In this document: piece after piece, positions 8,205 through 17,209 of the stretch
Position numbering within the stretch: the stretch's first letter is position 1
How the letters are laid out: every line of letters starts with the position of its first letter
Source: Chrysochromulina parva
Lineage: Eukaryota; Haptophyta; Prymnesiales; Chrysochromulinaceae
Assembly: GCA_002887195.1 (NCBI GenBank)
Contig: PJAB01000231.1
Location: 1-33,147 of the forward strand
Length of the DNA: 33,147 nucleotides
Direction: 5' to 3'
Made by a program: the position numbers and the translations under genes
Notes under the pieces: generated by a model
Databases searched by the model: none
Seen by the model: the letters and a program-made list of their open reading frames with translations, nothing else
What the model was told of the DNA's origin: nothing

Positions 8205-9524
8205 GCGCCGGGACGAGAGTAGGATGAGAGAAGAATGAGCTGAAGGTGATCCGAGAAACAGCTGCGACCTGCGGCTCCGCGAGTTTGATGCGCGCATTAT
8301 GTGCCTGAGTGCGGCTGTACGCCGCTGCCAGACGCGCGACGGTGTACGACGGTGGGAGCAGGCTGATACTCCCGTCACGCACCCCGCTTGCCGCATCGAA
8401 CGCAAGGACGGTGAATCGTTATAGTAATCGACGGTACCCGACTACCGTGTTTTCGCCGTAGCTGAATAGCTCGGCGTCGTTAACCTCACCAGGCTATGCG
8501 GTGTGGTAACCCACGCGGAAATCACCTAAGGCACGTGCGTTAATGAGTGCGTTAAATAAGAAACCGGACGCGGACCCGCGGCGGGGCCTCCGCGCGTACA
8601 CGACACGCCTACAACACGACACCGCCGCGCTCCGGCCTCCGCGCGCGCGGACGCCGCCGGGCGACCGCGCGCGCGCGGGCGCGGTCGCTCCCCGCGCCGC
8701 GGTGACACACACACAGAGTCGCGGACCGGCCCAGACCGCCCAGAGACGCGCCCCGCAGCGTGCCGCCGCGCCGGTGCGGCCCTGGCAGGCGGCGCGGCGC
8801 GCCCGCGCGCGCGGTCTCCGGGACGGGCGTGCGGGGCCGGGGCGGGCGCGTCCGGAGGGGCGTCCGTCGCTCCCCGCGCGGTGGCAGACGACTGGAGGTG
8901 CGGTTCGAAGGTGCGGTCGCGCGGTGCGCCGCCCGCGCGTGGGCGGCGGACCGGCGGAGGCGGCGGTGGCGTGGCTTCGTAGTGGCTTCGGCGGGTTGGA
9001 TGCGTCGGAACGATTTCCGCGCGTTTTCGGAGGATGCTGGATCGTGGTGCTCGCGGGTCGCGGCTCGGAGCCGCAGCCCGCGCGCCCGCGGCAGCGGCGC
9101 CGGCGGGGCGCGCGGGCGCGGGGCGGCGTGTGGAATGACACGCCAACGACAGCCTTCGATAAGTCCTAAGCTCCTAACGCGGTTTAACGCCCGCTTTCGC
9201 CGTTTTATTCGGCTTCGTTTGTGGATTGATCAGATTGTGCGACGGTTACCCGGGCGCGAAGCCGGAAAATTCTCAGAGCTATTGAGTAATCGGCTAGCGC
9301 TCGGGCCGGGCATCGCTTCGCTTTGTGCGTTTGATCAATGATGCTGATCTGTGAAGAGTCGACTTCTCGCTCTCTCCGCCGTCTGCATGAGTATGCAGCC
9401 TTCCCCATGTGCCACCCGGCTCCTTCACGCGACCTTCACGCCTGGTCGCTCTCTCCACCTCTCGACCGAGCACATGTGCACGCCCGATCGCCCGATCTGT
9501 CCTGCCATCGCCCCGTACTCGCGC
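8205..9524. other. Convergent spacer B, very GC-rich, no gene
   Basis: Between the 3' ends of the sulfotransferase and TPR7-like genes. A core at ~8560-9130 is extremely CpG-rich and open in several frames on both strands, but the translations are Arg/Ala/Pro-rich with no family resemblance. The flanks (8410-8560 and 9130-9240) are richer in A/T, with TTAA and GTTAAC motifs. A perfect stem-loop is listed separately. Confidence 0.65.
8661..8688. repeat. Perfect 10-bp stem, 8-nt loop inverted repeat
   Basis: GCGACCGCGC (8661-8670) pairs exactly with GCGCGGTCGC (8679-8688). It lies inside the CpG-rich core of a convergent spacer, so chance in GC-rich DNA is possible. Confidence 0.85.
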
Positions 9525-11102
9525 TCAGAAGAGGCTGCTCATGTGGCCGATGAACATCACCGCCCAGATGCCCACGAGGATCGCGAGCCAGCCAGTGTTG
9601 CCCACGTGCGATATGTAGCCCTTGGCCTTCTTGTACGCGGCCATGGGCACTGAGGCGACCGCGGCCACTTTTTGCGCACGGCCGGCCCACTTTTCCATGT
9701 CCTCGGGCGACATGTTGGACATCATCGACTGCATCTGCTCCAGCTGTGACTCGTCGATGTCGCGCCCCATCATCTTGGACATCGACTTGATCATGGCGGG
9801 ATCCATGTTTTTCATCATCTCCATCCCCGCCTTCATCATATCGGGCGACATGTTCTTCATCATCTCCATCCCCTGGTCGAGTGACATATCTGGGTTCGTC
9901 GACATGCCCGGCATCGGCGTCGTGGCTGACCGACGTGGCATCGGCGGCATCGCCGCCGTGGACGCGCCGGCGCCGCCGCTGCTCGCCGCCCTGCTCGCCT
10001 GCATCTGCGGCGCCATCTGCGCCGCCATCTTCATCATGCTCTTCATCTCGTCCTTGCCCATGTTCTTCATCATCTGGGACGCCATCTTGAGCTGCTCGCG
10101 GTCGACGCCCTCAGGCAAGCCCATAGCCCTCATCTGCTCGGGCGTGAGGTTGTCCATCATCTCGGCCTGCGCCGTCAACTGCTCGGGCGTCATCTGGTCG
10201 AGCATCGAATCCACCTGCGCTGGGTCGGGCATGCGGCCACCAGGCATCCCTGGCATCGGCGGTGGCACCCACCCGGCACCGCTCGAGCTGCCGCCGCCGG
10301 CGGAGGAGGTGCTGATCTCCTCGACGAGTGGCCCATCCTCCTCCTCCTCGATGCCGAGTGCCGCCTCCACCTCCCTGAGTTTGCCCACCACCACAGCGTC
10401 GCTCGGATCCATTTTCACCGCCACGGCGAGGTCCGCCCGAGCCTCCTCGAGCTTCCCCTGTGCGCGCAGAGCATCGCCGCGCCGGAAGCGCGCCTTGCGG
10501 TCCTCGCCGCGCTCGAGCACATTAGTGCACACAGCCGTGGCCGCATCCCAGTCCTGCAGCTTGAGGTGGCAGTTCGCCAGGTTGAGCTGGCACGCCGTCA
10601 TAAGCTCAGCCACAGCCTTCTTGTCGGCACCGCTCAGCTGCTTGAGTGAAGGCTCAACGAGTTCGATCGCCGAACAGTACTTGGTAGCGGCGGCCGAGTA
10701 GTCGGCGCTCTTGAAGGACGAGTTGCCCTCCACTTTGGCTGCCTCACCCTTCTCGACGGCCGCGATCACCGTTTCAGGCACAGACAGCTTGGACGTCTTG
10801 AGCCGCTCGACAACCGATATCGTAGGAGCAGCAGACGTCGTGGCAGCGCGCTTTGGGAGGACGGCTTCAGCTTGCTTCATGTTCCGGCGAACATCGTCGG
10901 GCGACATGTTCTTCATCATTTCCGCCGCATTTTGCATCATGGCTGGATTGGACATCATTTGTTGCGCCTGCTGCATCATCGCCGGATTCGACATCATCTC
11001 CTGCTGCATCTTCATCATGTTTTGCATATCCTCAGGGCTCATCTTGGCCATCATGTCCTGCGCGGCGCGCATCATTTCTGGATTCATCATTGCCGGATTC
11101 AT
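9525..11102 (-). CDS. TPR7: OEP61/TPR7-like tail-anchored Hsp70-docking protein
   Basis: The N-terminus MNPAMMNPEMMRAAQDMMAK followed by MSPEDMQNMMKMQQEMMSNP closely resembles plant TPR7/OEP61. A TPR block at about residues 105-250 has the family features AAKVEGNSSFKSADYSAAAT, LNLANCHLKLQDWDAA and KARFRRGDALRAQGKLEEA. The following EEEDGPLVEEIS matches the post-TPR region of TPR7. The C-terminal half has Met-rich, STI1-like repeats (NMSPDMMKAGMEMMKNMDP). A hydrophobic C-terminal helix, GWLAILVGIWAVMFIGHM, predicts a tail anchor. In plants this protein docks Hsp70-bound preproteins at the ER, with a plastid envelope location also reported. The start at 11102 is the first ATG; the open frame extends upstream without one. 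525 aa. Confidence 0.88.
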   Translation of the reverse strand: MNPAMMNPEMMRAAQDMMAKMSPEDMQNMMKMQQEMMSNPAMMQQAQQMMSNPAMMQNAAEMMKNMSPDDVRRNMKQAEAVLPKRAATTSAAPTISVVERLKTSKLSVPETVIAAVEKGEAAKVEGNSSFKSADYSAAATKYCSAIELVEPSLKQLSGADKKAVAELMTACQLNLANCHLKLQDWDAATAVCTNVLERGEDRKARFRRGDALRAQGKLEEARADLAVAVKMDPSDAVVVGKLREVEAALGIEEEEDGPLVEEISTSSAGGGSSSGAGWVPPPMPGMPGGRMPDPAQVDSMLDQMTPEQLTAQAEMMDNLTPEQMRAMGLPEGVDREQLKMASQMMKNMGKDEMKSMMKMAAQMAPQMQASRAASSGGAGASTAAMPPMPRRSATTPMPGMSTNPDMSLDQGMEMMKNMSPDMMKAGMEMMKNMDPAMIKSMSKMMGRDIDESQLEQMQSMMSNMSPEDMEKWAGRAQKVAAVASVPMAAYKKAKGYISHVGNTGWLAILVGIWAVMFIGHMSSLF

Positions 11103-11390
11103 CTTGACGCGGCGCTCGTAAGGTTTTCCGCTGCCGCACGTGTTGGGTGCAGCTCGCGTCGTGGCCGCCGGGCTGCAGGCGGACCATTTGTGTCGTTTCA
11201 CACCACCCCATACCTGAGGCCACGAGTCGCCGATCAGAAACAAACGGGAGACGTCGTCTCAAGGCGCGGATCCCGCGGCACTCTGATTTCGTCATTCTTT
11301 CAGAGTACGTCTTGAAGACCACGTCTCCGCTCACCTCGCCGACGCTCGCACGCCGTGCTGTCGCTGAAGGCGTGCTCAGCTAGCACGAGG
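11103..11390. promoter_or_regulatory. Divergent promoter 3 (TPR7-like / SURP-RRM gene)
   Basis: The 288-bp head-to-head gap contains TTCACACC at 11197-11204, near its middle. No other recognisable element. Confidence 0.6.
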
Positions 11391-14036
11391 ATGGACCCAG
11401 ACTTGGCGGCCCGCATCGAGAAAGTGGCGCAGTACGTGGCTGCGCATCCCAATGGGTCCGCCGAAATGGCTCACCTGCGGGAGCAGCGCGAAAACCCTGC
11501 GTTTGCATTCTTGTTCGGCGGGGAAGGCGCTGCCTACTACCAAGACTGTCTCCGCAAGCTAAAGGGCGGCGGAGGTCGCCCAGGCGCCGCTCTTGCCGCT
11601 GGTGTGGGTGTCATGGGCGCCGGAGGCCTCATGGGCGTGGCCATGGGTGGCGCCAGTGTGCCCATGGCCAATCGAGCTGGTGGCATGGGTGGCGGCATGG
11701 GTCCTGGTGGCCTGCCGGCGGCGGCTGTGGGCGATTGGGTTCGCGGCATTGGCGGTGCGCCCACGTACGGCGGCCCTGGCCTGGCCATTGGCAGCTCAGC
11801 GCTGGGTGGTTTCGACCTCAGCGCTGCTGCTGCGGCTCGCGCAAGCATCGGAGGCTATCGCGGGCCACCCGGCCCGGGCGTCCTGGGTCCCGCGGGTGGT
11901 TACGGCCCCCCCGCGAGCGGCCTGCCGCCTTCGAGCTTCGGCGGGCCGTCGGGCTCGTACGCCGCAGCCCCGGGCTTTGGCTCGATGCCGCCCGAGGGCT
12001 TCGCGGGTGCGGCGAGCGCTGCGACGAGCGCATTTGGGCAGCGGCTCTCCGCTCTCGATGGGCTGCCGCGCTACCTGCGCGCCGGGCTCGGCGCCGGTCC
12101 AATGGGCGTGCCGCCGATGGCCGCCGTGCCCCCGATGGGAGTGCCGCCGATGGGAGCCGGGCTCATGGGCGGGCCGATGGGCTCTCAATTAGGATCTCAA
12201 TTAGGCGAGCCGCCGTCGAGGGCGCTCATCGTGCACCACCTGCCGCCGGACGTGACCTACGAAGAGCTCTTCGATGCGGTCGGCGCCTACGGCAATCTTG
12301 AGTCGATCAAGCTGCTCGGCGAGCGCCGGCAGGCCTTCATCAACTTTGTGGAGCCGCAGAGTGCCTTCCTACTGATGATGAGCTGCAACGGCCAGATCGT
12401 ACTCGGTGGCAAGCAGCTCACGCTCATGTACGCCAAGATGCGCCCGCTGCCTCGCGATCTCGTCGCCGCCATCCGGCAGGGCGCCACGCGCAACCTCTAC
12501 GTGGCCAACGTGCCCGAGAACCTGACGGGGGAGGTGGCAGGCGCGCTCTTCGCGCCCTTTGGCGATCTTGAATCGGTACGACTGGTGAGTCGCAAGCGCG
12601 CCGCCTTCGTCAACTACGCGAACGTCACCGCCGCGCTCAAGGCCAAAGAGGCCATGCATTGCAAGGTACTCGCGCGCGAGCCGGGCAGCGCGCTCGACCC
12701 GAGCGCGCAGCCCATCCTCATTAACTTCACCTCGGCACAGCAGAATTGCATGCGCGCGCGAACCGGGCCGCCCGCGGGCAGCTGGGGTGGCGGGCGTGGG
12801 CGCAGCGACGGCGGGGGCGGGCGTGGCCGCCATGACGCCGGTGGCTACGGGGGCGTCGATCGCGGTTCCGGTAACGGCAGCGGCAGCGGTGGCGGCGGCT
12901 ACGGCGGCGGCTACGGCGGTGGCGGCGGGTACGGCGGCGGCAGCGGCGGCGACGGTGGCGATCGTCGCGTGGGCAACGGCTATGGAGAGCGCTCTCAGGC
13001 CGGTCGTGGCATCGGTGGCGGCTTTGCGCGCGGCGGACGGGCGGCAGAGCAGCGGCCGCGTGAGCTGCCAGCGTCGCCCGAGCGCTCGCGTGCACTCTAC
13101 ATCGGTGGCGTACCTGACACGGCGAAGCTCGAGGATCTCGCGGCGCTCGTCGAGAGCTTCGCTGTGCTCGAGTCACTTCGACTGGTGCGCGAAAAGAGCT
13201 GCGCATTCCTCAACTTCCTCACTGAGCAGGTGGCCGAGGCTGTGCACGGCAAGCTGACTACGCTAGCTGAGGCGCCGCCCGAGGTACGCGGTAAAGCGCT
13301 GACGGTCAACTATGCCAAAGCGCGCCCGTGCACCGAGGGGCACCTCGACAAGATTGTGAGCGGCGGCGCGCGGCGCAAGCTGCGCGTGATTGCTCCCGCG
13401 GCGCTCACCGCGCAGCAGGTGCGCGCCACCTTTGGCGGCAAGTCTGAGTCTATCTTGGCATGCGACGATGAGGAGTTGAGCGAGGCCGAGCGCCTCAAGG
13501 CGGTGGCGGCGGCGGCGGAGGCCAAGGCCAGGATGGCGGCCAAGGCCAAGGCGGAGAGCGCCGAGTCGGAGAGCGCCGTGGCCTCGGCCTCGGCGGTTGA
13601 CGGAGGTGACTCGGCGGACGAAGTACCCTCCTCATGGCATGCATTGACCGTGGCCTTTAGCTCGATAACGGCGGCAATGAGCGCCAAGGAGATGCTCGAA
13701 GGACTGAGAGGTGCACTTGCTCCTGCATCTGTGGCATACGTGAGCAGCAGCGCCGAGCTGACGCACGAGCAAGTCGCCGCCGTCATCGCCGAGGCCGCGG
13801 CAGCGGAGGCCGCCAAGGCGGAGACGGCAGCAGACTTGGGAGCGGCGGAAGCGCCCAGCGCGGTAGAGGACGCGGACGCGGGCGCGGACGAGGCGGCCCG
13901 AGACTGTGCCCGAGATTGTGGCGACCAGGTAGCAGAGCTGTCGAGTGCTATGAGCACCGTCAGACTCACCACGGAGGCGGGAGTGAACGTCACGACCGGG
14001 GTGGGTGCCGTTGACGCGAGAGAGGATGCCGCGTGA
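11391..14036 (+). CDS. SURP-domain multi-RRM RNA-binding protein
   Basis: Numbering from ATG 11391 (881 aa). A SURP (SWAP) module at ~6-56 reads IEKVAQYVAAHPNG...NPAFAFLF...YYQDCLRKLK, a fold found in splicing factors. A Gly/Met/Pro-rich stretch follows. RRM1 starts at ~277 (RALIVHHLPPDVTYEELF), RRM2 at ~367 (RNLYVANVPENL, RNP1-like RAAFVNYAN) and RRM3 at ~567 (RALYIGGVPDTAKLEDL, RNP1-like SCAFLNF). An RGG/GYGG region lies between RRM2 and RRM3. A degenerate fourth RRM appears split by an Ala/Lys insert (RRKLRVIAPAALTAQQVRAT ... LTVAFSSITAAMSAKEML). The RRM series recalls fungal Nrd1/Csx1-type mRNA-binding proteins, while SURP suggests pre-mRNA splicing. A nuclear or mRNP role is inferred. 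The SURP plus 3-4 RRM combination is not one I can assign to a named orthologue. Confidence 0.85.
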   Translation: MDPDLAARIEKVAQYVAAHPNGSAEMAHLREQRENPAFAFLFGGEGAAYYQDCLRKLKGGGGRPGAALAAGVGVMGAGGLMGVAMGGASVPMANRAGGMGGGMGPGGLPAAAVGDWVRGIGGAPTYGGPGLAIGSSALGGFDLSAAAAARASIGGYRGPPGPGVLGPAGGYGPPASGLPPSSFGGPSGSYAAAPGFGSMPPEGFAGAASAATSAFGQRLSALDGLPRYLRAGLGAGPMGVPPMAAVPPMGVPPMGAGLMGGPMGSQLGSQLGEPPSRALIVHHLPPDVTYEELFDAVGAYGNLESIKLLGERRQAFINFVEPQSAFLLMMSCNGQIVLGGKQLTLMYAKMRPLPRDLVAAIRQGATRNLYVANVPENLTGEVAGALFAPFGDLESVRLVSRKRAAFVNYANVTAALKAKEAMHCKVLAREPGSALDPSAQPILINFTSAQQNCMRARTGPPAGSWGGGRGRSDGGGGRGRHDAGGYGGVDRGSGNGSGSGGGGYGGGYGGGGGYGGGSGGDGGDRRVGNGYGERSQAGRGIGGGFARGGRAAEQRPRELPASPERSRALYIGGVPDTAKLEDLAALVESFAVLESLRLVREKSCAFLNFLTEQVAEAVHGKLTTLAEAPPEVRGKALTVNYAKARPCTEGHLDKIVSGGARRKLRVIAPAALTAQQVRATFGGKSESILACDDEELSEAERLKAVAAAAEAKARMAAKAKAESAESESAVASASAVDGGDSADEVPSSWHALTVAFSSITAAMSAKEMLEGLRGALAPASVAYVSSSAELTHEQVAAVIAEAAAAEAAKAETAADLGAAEAPSAVEDADAGADEAARDCARDCGDQVAELSSAMSTVRLTTEAGVNVTTGVGAVDAREDAA

Positions 14037-14729
14037 TGCGCGTGATGCGCGCAGCGCAATGGTGAGGTCGGACTGCGGGAGGACGTTGGCGCACTGGCCG
14101 GATGTTGCGCGGAGGAGGGCGGGTAGCTGGTATGGAGACGGGGCCAGGGTGGCGGTCAGGAAGTTGCGAAAGACGGCGCACGTGACGGCGCGGGTAACGG
14201 CGTGGTCGACGGCGCGTTTGACGGTTGAGGGCTCGCAGTGCTCGATGTGAGCGTGGGCATTCGTGGCATGCATGAAGCAGCAATGCGCCGACTGCGTGAT
14301 CATGGGTTCGGTCCTGGGCGGGGCGGGAGACGCATTTCGCGGTGGGTACTGCGCGGTGGGCCTCGTGAGGCGGCAAAGCTCGATGGCTTGCCGCAAGGGC
14401 CATGGCCAATTGGCTTGTGCGCATTCTGTGCCATGCGGCACACATGAAAATGGTCGGCTTGTGGCATGCATAGGTCATCTTTACGCGCATGTCGCATGTG
14501 AGATGTGTGTGCAGTTCGCATATGTCGCTTCCCGGGCCGTCTCGCGCTATCGGTCTCGCTCTGCCGCTCGTCCGGGCTGACCGTCGTGACTGTGGCCGTG
14601 TCCCGCGCGCATCCTGCTGCAGGTGCCGTAGAACGACTGCGTGATGCTGAGTCGTCCGGCGTGCGTGGACCGTGGTATCTCGGTATAGACCCGGTGGGTC
14701 GGGGCAGGCGCGCCTCCGCCTGTGTCGAG

Positions 14730-14809
14730 GGTCCGGTCCGCGGTCGGGGGCCTCGGTCGACAGACGAGACCCCAGACGCGCGCTTTGGAGTCGCTCCGCG
14801 GTCCGGACC
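14730..14809. repeat. Near-perfect 14-bp inverted repeat
   Basis: GGTCCGGTCCGCGG (14730-14743) and CCGCGGTCCGGACC (14796-14809) are complementary at 13 of 14 positions, with a 52-nt loop. GTCCGG recurs further on near 14955 and 15037. Confidence 0.85.
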
Positions 14810-14944
14810 ATAGCGGTCTCGCCGCCGGCGGTCAGCGCGCCGGGCCGCGCGTCGGTACGCCGTCGCCGGCGACCCGGCGTCCCGGCGGCGGCCGGCGCGA
14901 CGCGGACCCGGACGGCGGCGCCGGCGGTGCTGTGGTGCTGGCGA

Positions 14945-15090
14945 GATGTCGGGGTCCGGAACGCGTCACCCCTTGACGTCACCACCTCCGCGATGGCCCC
15001 CGTTTCGAGAGCGTTAACTGCTTAGGTGGCGATGTCGGTCCGGAACGTCACCCACCTCCGCGATGGCCCGGCCCCCGTTTCCGGAGCTGG
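14945..15090. repeat. Imperfect direct duplication, ~60-70 bp, 86-bp offset
   Basis: Both copies run GATGTCGG..TCCGGAACG..TCACC, then CACCTCCGCGATGGCCC and CCCCGTTTC. Copy 1 starts at 14945 and copy 2 at 15031. The copies differ by several small indels, so the duplication is not recent or is under drift. Confidence 0.85.
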
Positions 15091-15345
15091 AGCTAGCGCG
15101 TTCCGGGACTGCGCGCGGCGCGGGAACCCCGCAACGCCCGGCGGAACCGGACTGCCGTACCGACCCTCGCTCCTCGCTCCTCGGTGGCTCGTGTACATGT
15201 ACCGGCTTTTCCTTCGCGTTAGAGTTTTCACAATGACAATCGTCATCTCAATTGGAACTCACCGAACTCTAAAGTGACGAGGACGTTCGCGCAGGCGCGC
15301 GCGAGGCGGGCTGGCGGGGACGGGTGCTCACCTATTATTAAGGAC

Positions 15346-15759
15346 CTATAAGTCGGGCGGGTTCCGGGGCGGGCACTCGACTATGGTTGGACCAAGGTTC
15401 TGTTGAGCAGCCGAGTCGCGCTTCCGCTTCTTCTCTCGACGACGGTCAGCCGTGCTCATGAACCGCTTGCCATGCCGACCTCCGTCCGGCACGCTTGGCT
15501 GCAAGTCTGCGGTGGCGTTTGAAGATTGTGGCATGGCCGTCGAAATTTTGGGGCGCATGGCCGCTATAGGAGCCGGTGGCGGAGGACGCAGAGGCAATAG
15601 CTCTGTGCGCAAATTTGCCAAAAAGGCTGCAGCAGCTGGTGTTGGGCCGCTTCCCTTGACGTCCTTCTCAGCGCTCACATCGATTCGCGTGCGCGACAAC
15701 AGCTCCTTGCTGCGCCTCGTGTTTCCGAAGTCTGCGGCGGTTGTTCCGACAGCCGCCAT
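15346..15759 (-). CDS. Small basic hypothetical protein
   Basis: A 137-aa frame begins at the first ATG (MAAVGTTAADFGNTRRSKEL). The C-terminal part is strongly basic (GKRFMSTADRRREKKRKRDS), resembling a nuclear or nucleolar localisation signal. No family is recognised. A 171-aa frame on the plus strand overlaps it. The minus strand is preferred because it gives a charge-structured protein and fits the strict head-to-head arrangement with TPGS2. Confidence is modest. Confidence 0.45.
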   Translation of the reverse strand: MAAVGTTAADFGNTRRSKELLSRTRIDVSAEKDVKGSGPTPAAAAFLANLRTELLPLRPPPPAPIAAMRPKISTAMPQSSNATADLQPSVPDGGRHGKRFMSTADRRREKKRKRDSAAQQNLGPTIVECPPRNPPDL

Positions 15760-16177
15760 TCGAAGCAAAAGAGCACGTCTGGACCAAAAAGCCCGCACCT
15801 TCTGGCGGCTTCAGAATGGGATTGCTCGTCAGGACGCAGTCGTCAGGACGTCGTCGTCAACGCGGAGCCTCCAATCAAGTCAAGACAAGTCAAGACAACA
15901 CTTTCGTAGGATCGCTCGGGTGTCAATATCGAAATATGTGACGCGTTACAATCGCCAATGGCCGTGAGAACAGTTTCTCGTTCAGAACATGTACGCGTTG
16001 GGGTGTTGTGAATGGTCTCATGTTAGGCCTGGCCTGTATTGTATTGTATTGTATTCACAGCTGTGCTGCTTACGTGTTGTGTGTATTCATAATGAATGCT
16101 TCACTGTGTCCTGTTTCACTGTTAACAAGAAAGCCCAATGCTTGGAACAGGCTCTTCTGCAACGTTCGCGGCGTGAC
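15760..16177. promoter_or_regulatory. Divergent promoter 4 (small hypothetical / TPGS2)
   Basis: The 418-bp gap carries two TCAAGAC sites 10 bp apart (15880 and 15890), four tandem GTATT units (16036-16055) that run into TTCACAG (16054-16060), and TGTGAA on the other strand near 16007. The TPGS2 frame is also open from an ATG at 15989, but that extension is Cys/Val-rich, covers these repeats and lacks family similarity. Confidence 0.55.
16036..16055. repeat. GTATT x4 microsatellite
   Basis: Four perfect pentamers immediately before CACAG. The T-rich tract ending in CACAG also resembles a splice acceptor, so a 5'-UTR intron of TPGS2 ending at 16060 cannot be excluded. Confidence 0.9.
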
Positions 16178-17209
16178 ATGAAAGACACGCAGCAGCTGAC
16201 AGAGATCCGAGCCGGCGTGCTCTCGTGCCTAGACGGCCTGCCAGGCGTTGTCAACGTGCGCTCCTCGAACGCGGGCCCATCGTCGCCGGCATCAATCTCC
16301 GCATGGGAGCGGAAGCATGCCACGCTGTTGCCAGACGACCTCAAGGACTTTTACCTGCTTTGGGACGGTTTGGCGCTTCGATGGGACGTCATCGCACACA
16401 GGCGCGAGATCGTGCCGCTCGGTTGCATGGCCATAAATTCGCTTGCGCAGCTCGAGCCCGTCGACGCAGCAGTGCTGCTTGACGAGCGTGAGGAGTCGCG
16501 GCCAGAGTTGCCTAAGGCAGGGCCAGGTGGCCTGCGACCCTTCAATCTCGACGCGACGTGCGAGTGTGGGCGGATACTGCTGCTGCTTGGCTGCGACGGC
16601 ATGCCGCGCCGCGCCGAGGTGTGGTTCCAAGATGTCTCCTGTGGCCTCACGCGGCTCGCACCCTCGTTTGCTGAGTACTTTCGGCTGCTCGCGGTCAGCC
16701 TCGGGCTACCGCGCTGGCCGTATGCGCACACCGATGCGGGCCTCGACCCCACCGCACGGCAATGGTTTCGGCTACTCGCACCCCATCACCTGGCAGTCAG
16801 CGAGGACAACGAGCGCTCCGCGACCGCCACCGCCGCGAGCGCGCCGTCGCCAGCGGCGTCGTTGCTGGCTGCCGCCTGGCCGCCACGCGGCGGCGCCACC
16901 AAGGGCTTGGGCCTCGCAGCGCCGCTGACGCACAGCCAGGCACTTGCGCTGCTACAACGGGCGGGTGGCGCTGCCGCGCAGACGGCCACGCCCGTGGCTG
17001 CCGGCGCGCCTCGCGAGGCCGTCGCGCTGTTGCACGGCTCGCGCCCCGCTGCTCCCTTCGGTGCGTCAGACGCTCCAGCGGGTGGACGGCCGCGACCCAC
17101 TGGCGAGGCTGGTGGTGTCCGGCGGCACCGCACTTTAAGAGCAGCGGCCAAGGCGACCGGTCTCAGCAGCAAGATGAATGAATCACGTGCTGTGGCGCAT
17201 GAGGAATGA
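16178..17209 (+). CDS. TPGS2: Tubulin polyglutamylase complex subunit 2
   Basis: The core closely follows TPGS2 (C18orf10): ISAWERKHATLLPDDLKDFY, LLWDGLALRWDV, then IVPLGCMAINSLAQLEPV. In the SMI1/KNR4-like fold come ILLLLGCDGMPRRAEVWFQD, FAEYFRLLAVSLGLPRWPY and LDPTARQWFRLLAP, all in the family order. TPGS2 is a non-catalytic subunit of the TTLL1 tubulin polyglutamylase complex, which modifies axonemal and other microtubules; it implies a flagellum or basal body. The last ~120 residues are Ala/Gly-rich and specific to this organism. The start at 16178 (MKDTQQLTEIRAGVL) places the N-terminal helix as in animal proteins; an in-frame ATG at 15989 is less likely. 343 aa. Confidence 0.9.
   Translation: MKDTQQLTEIRAGVLSCLDGLPGVVNVRSSNAGPSSPASISAWERKHATLLPDDLKDFYLLWDGLALRWDVIAHRREIVPLGCMAINSLAQLEPVDAAVLLDEREESRPELPKAGPGGLRPFNLDATCECGRILLLLGCDGMPRRAEVWFQDVSCGLTRLAPSFAEYFRLLAVSLGLPRWPYAHTDAGLDPTARQWFRLLAPHHLAVSEDNERSATATAASAPSPAASLLAAAWPPRGGATKGLGLAAPLTHSQALALLQRAGGAAAQTATPVAAGAPREAVALLHGSRPAAPFGASDAPAGGRPRPTGEAGGVRRHRTLRAAAKATGLSSKMNESRAVAHEE

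Larger units (their letters stand above)
14037..15345. other. Convergent spacer C, no gene
   Basis: Between the SURP-RRM gene and a small minus-strand gene. The first 500 bp are GTG/CATG-rich with no convincing frame. From ~14560 the sequence becomes CpG-rich with GGTCCGG-type words. An inverted repeat and an imperfect duplication are listed separately. Confidence 0.6.

Noticed and set aside
8494..9341. Overlapping ~200-codon frames on both strands in spacer B
   Set aside because: They are open through extreme GC content only; the Arg/Ala/Pro-rich products show no family features.
9622..10701. 359-codon plus-strand frame opposite the TPR7-like gene
   Set aside because: The minus strand encodes a recognisable TPR7/OEP61 family protein. 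The plus frame is Ile/Ser/Cys-rich because it is the complement of Met-rich codons.
15452..15967. 171-codon plus-strand frame overlapping the small minus-strand gene
   Set aside because: No domain is recognised, and it would break the head-to-head arrangement with TPGS2. It is not fully excluded.
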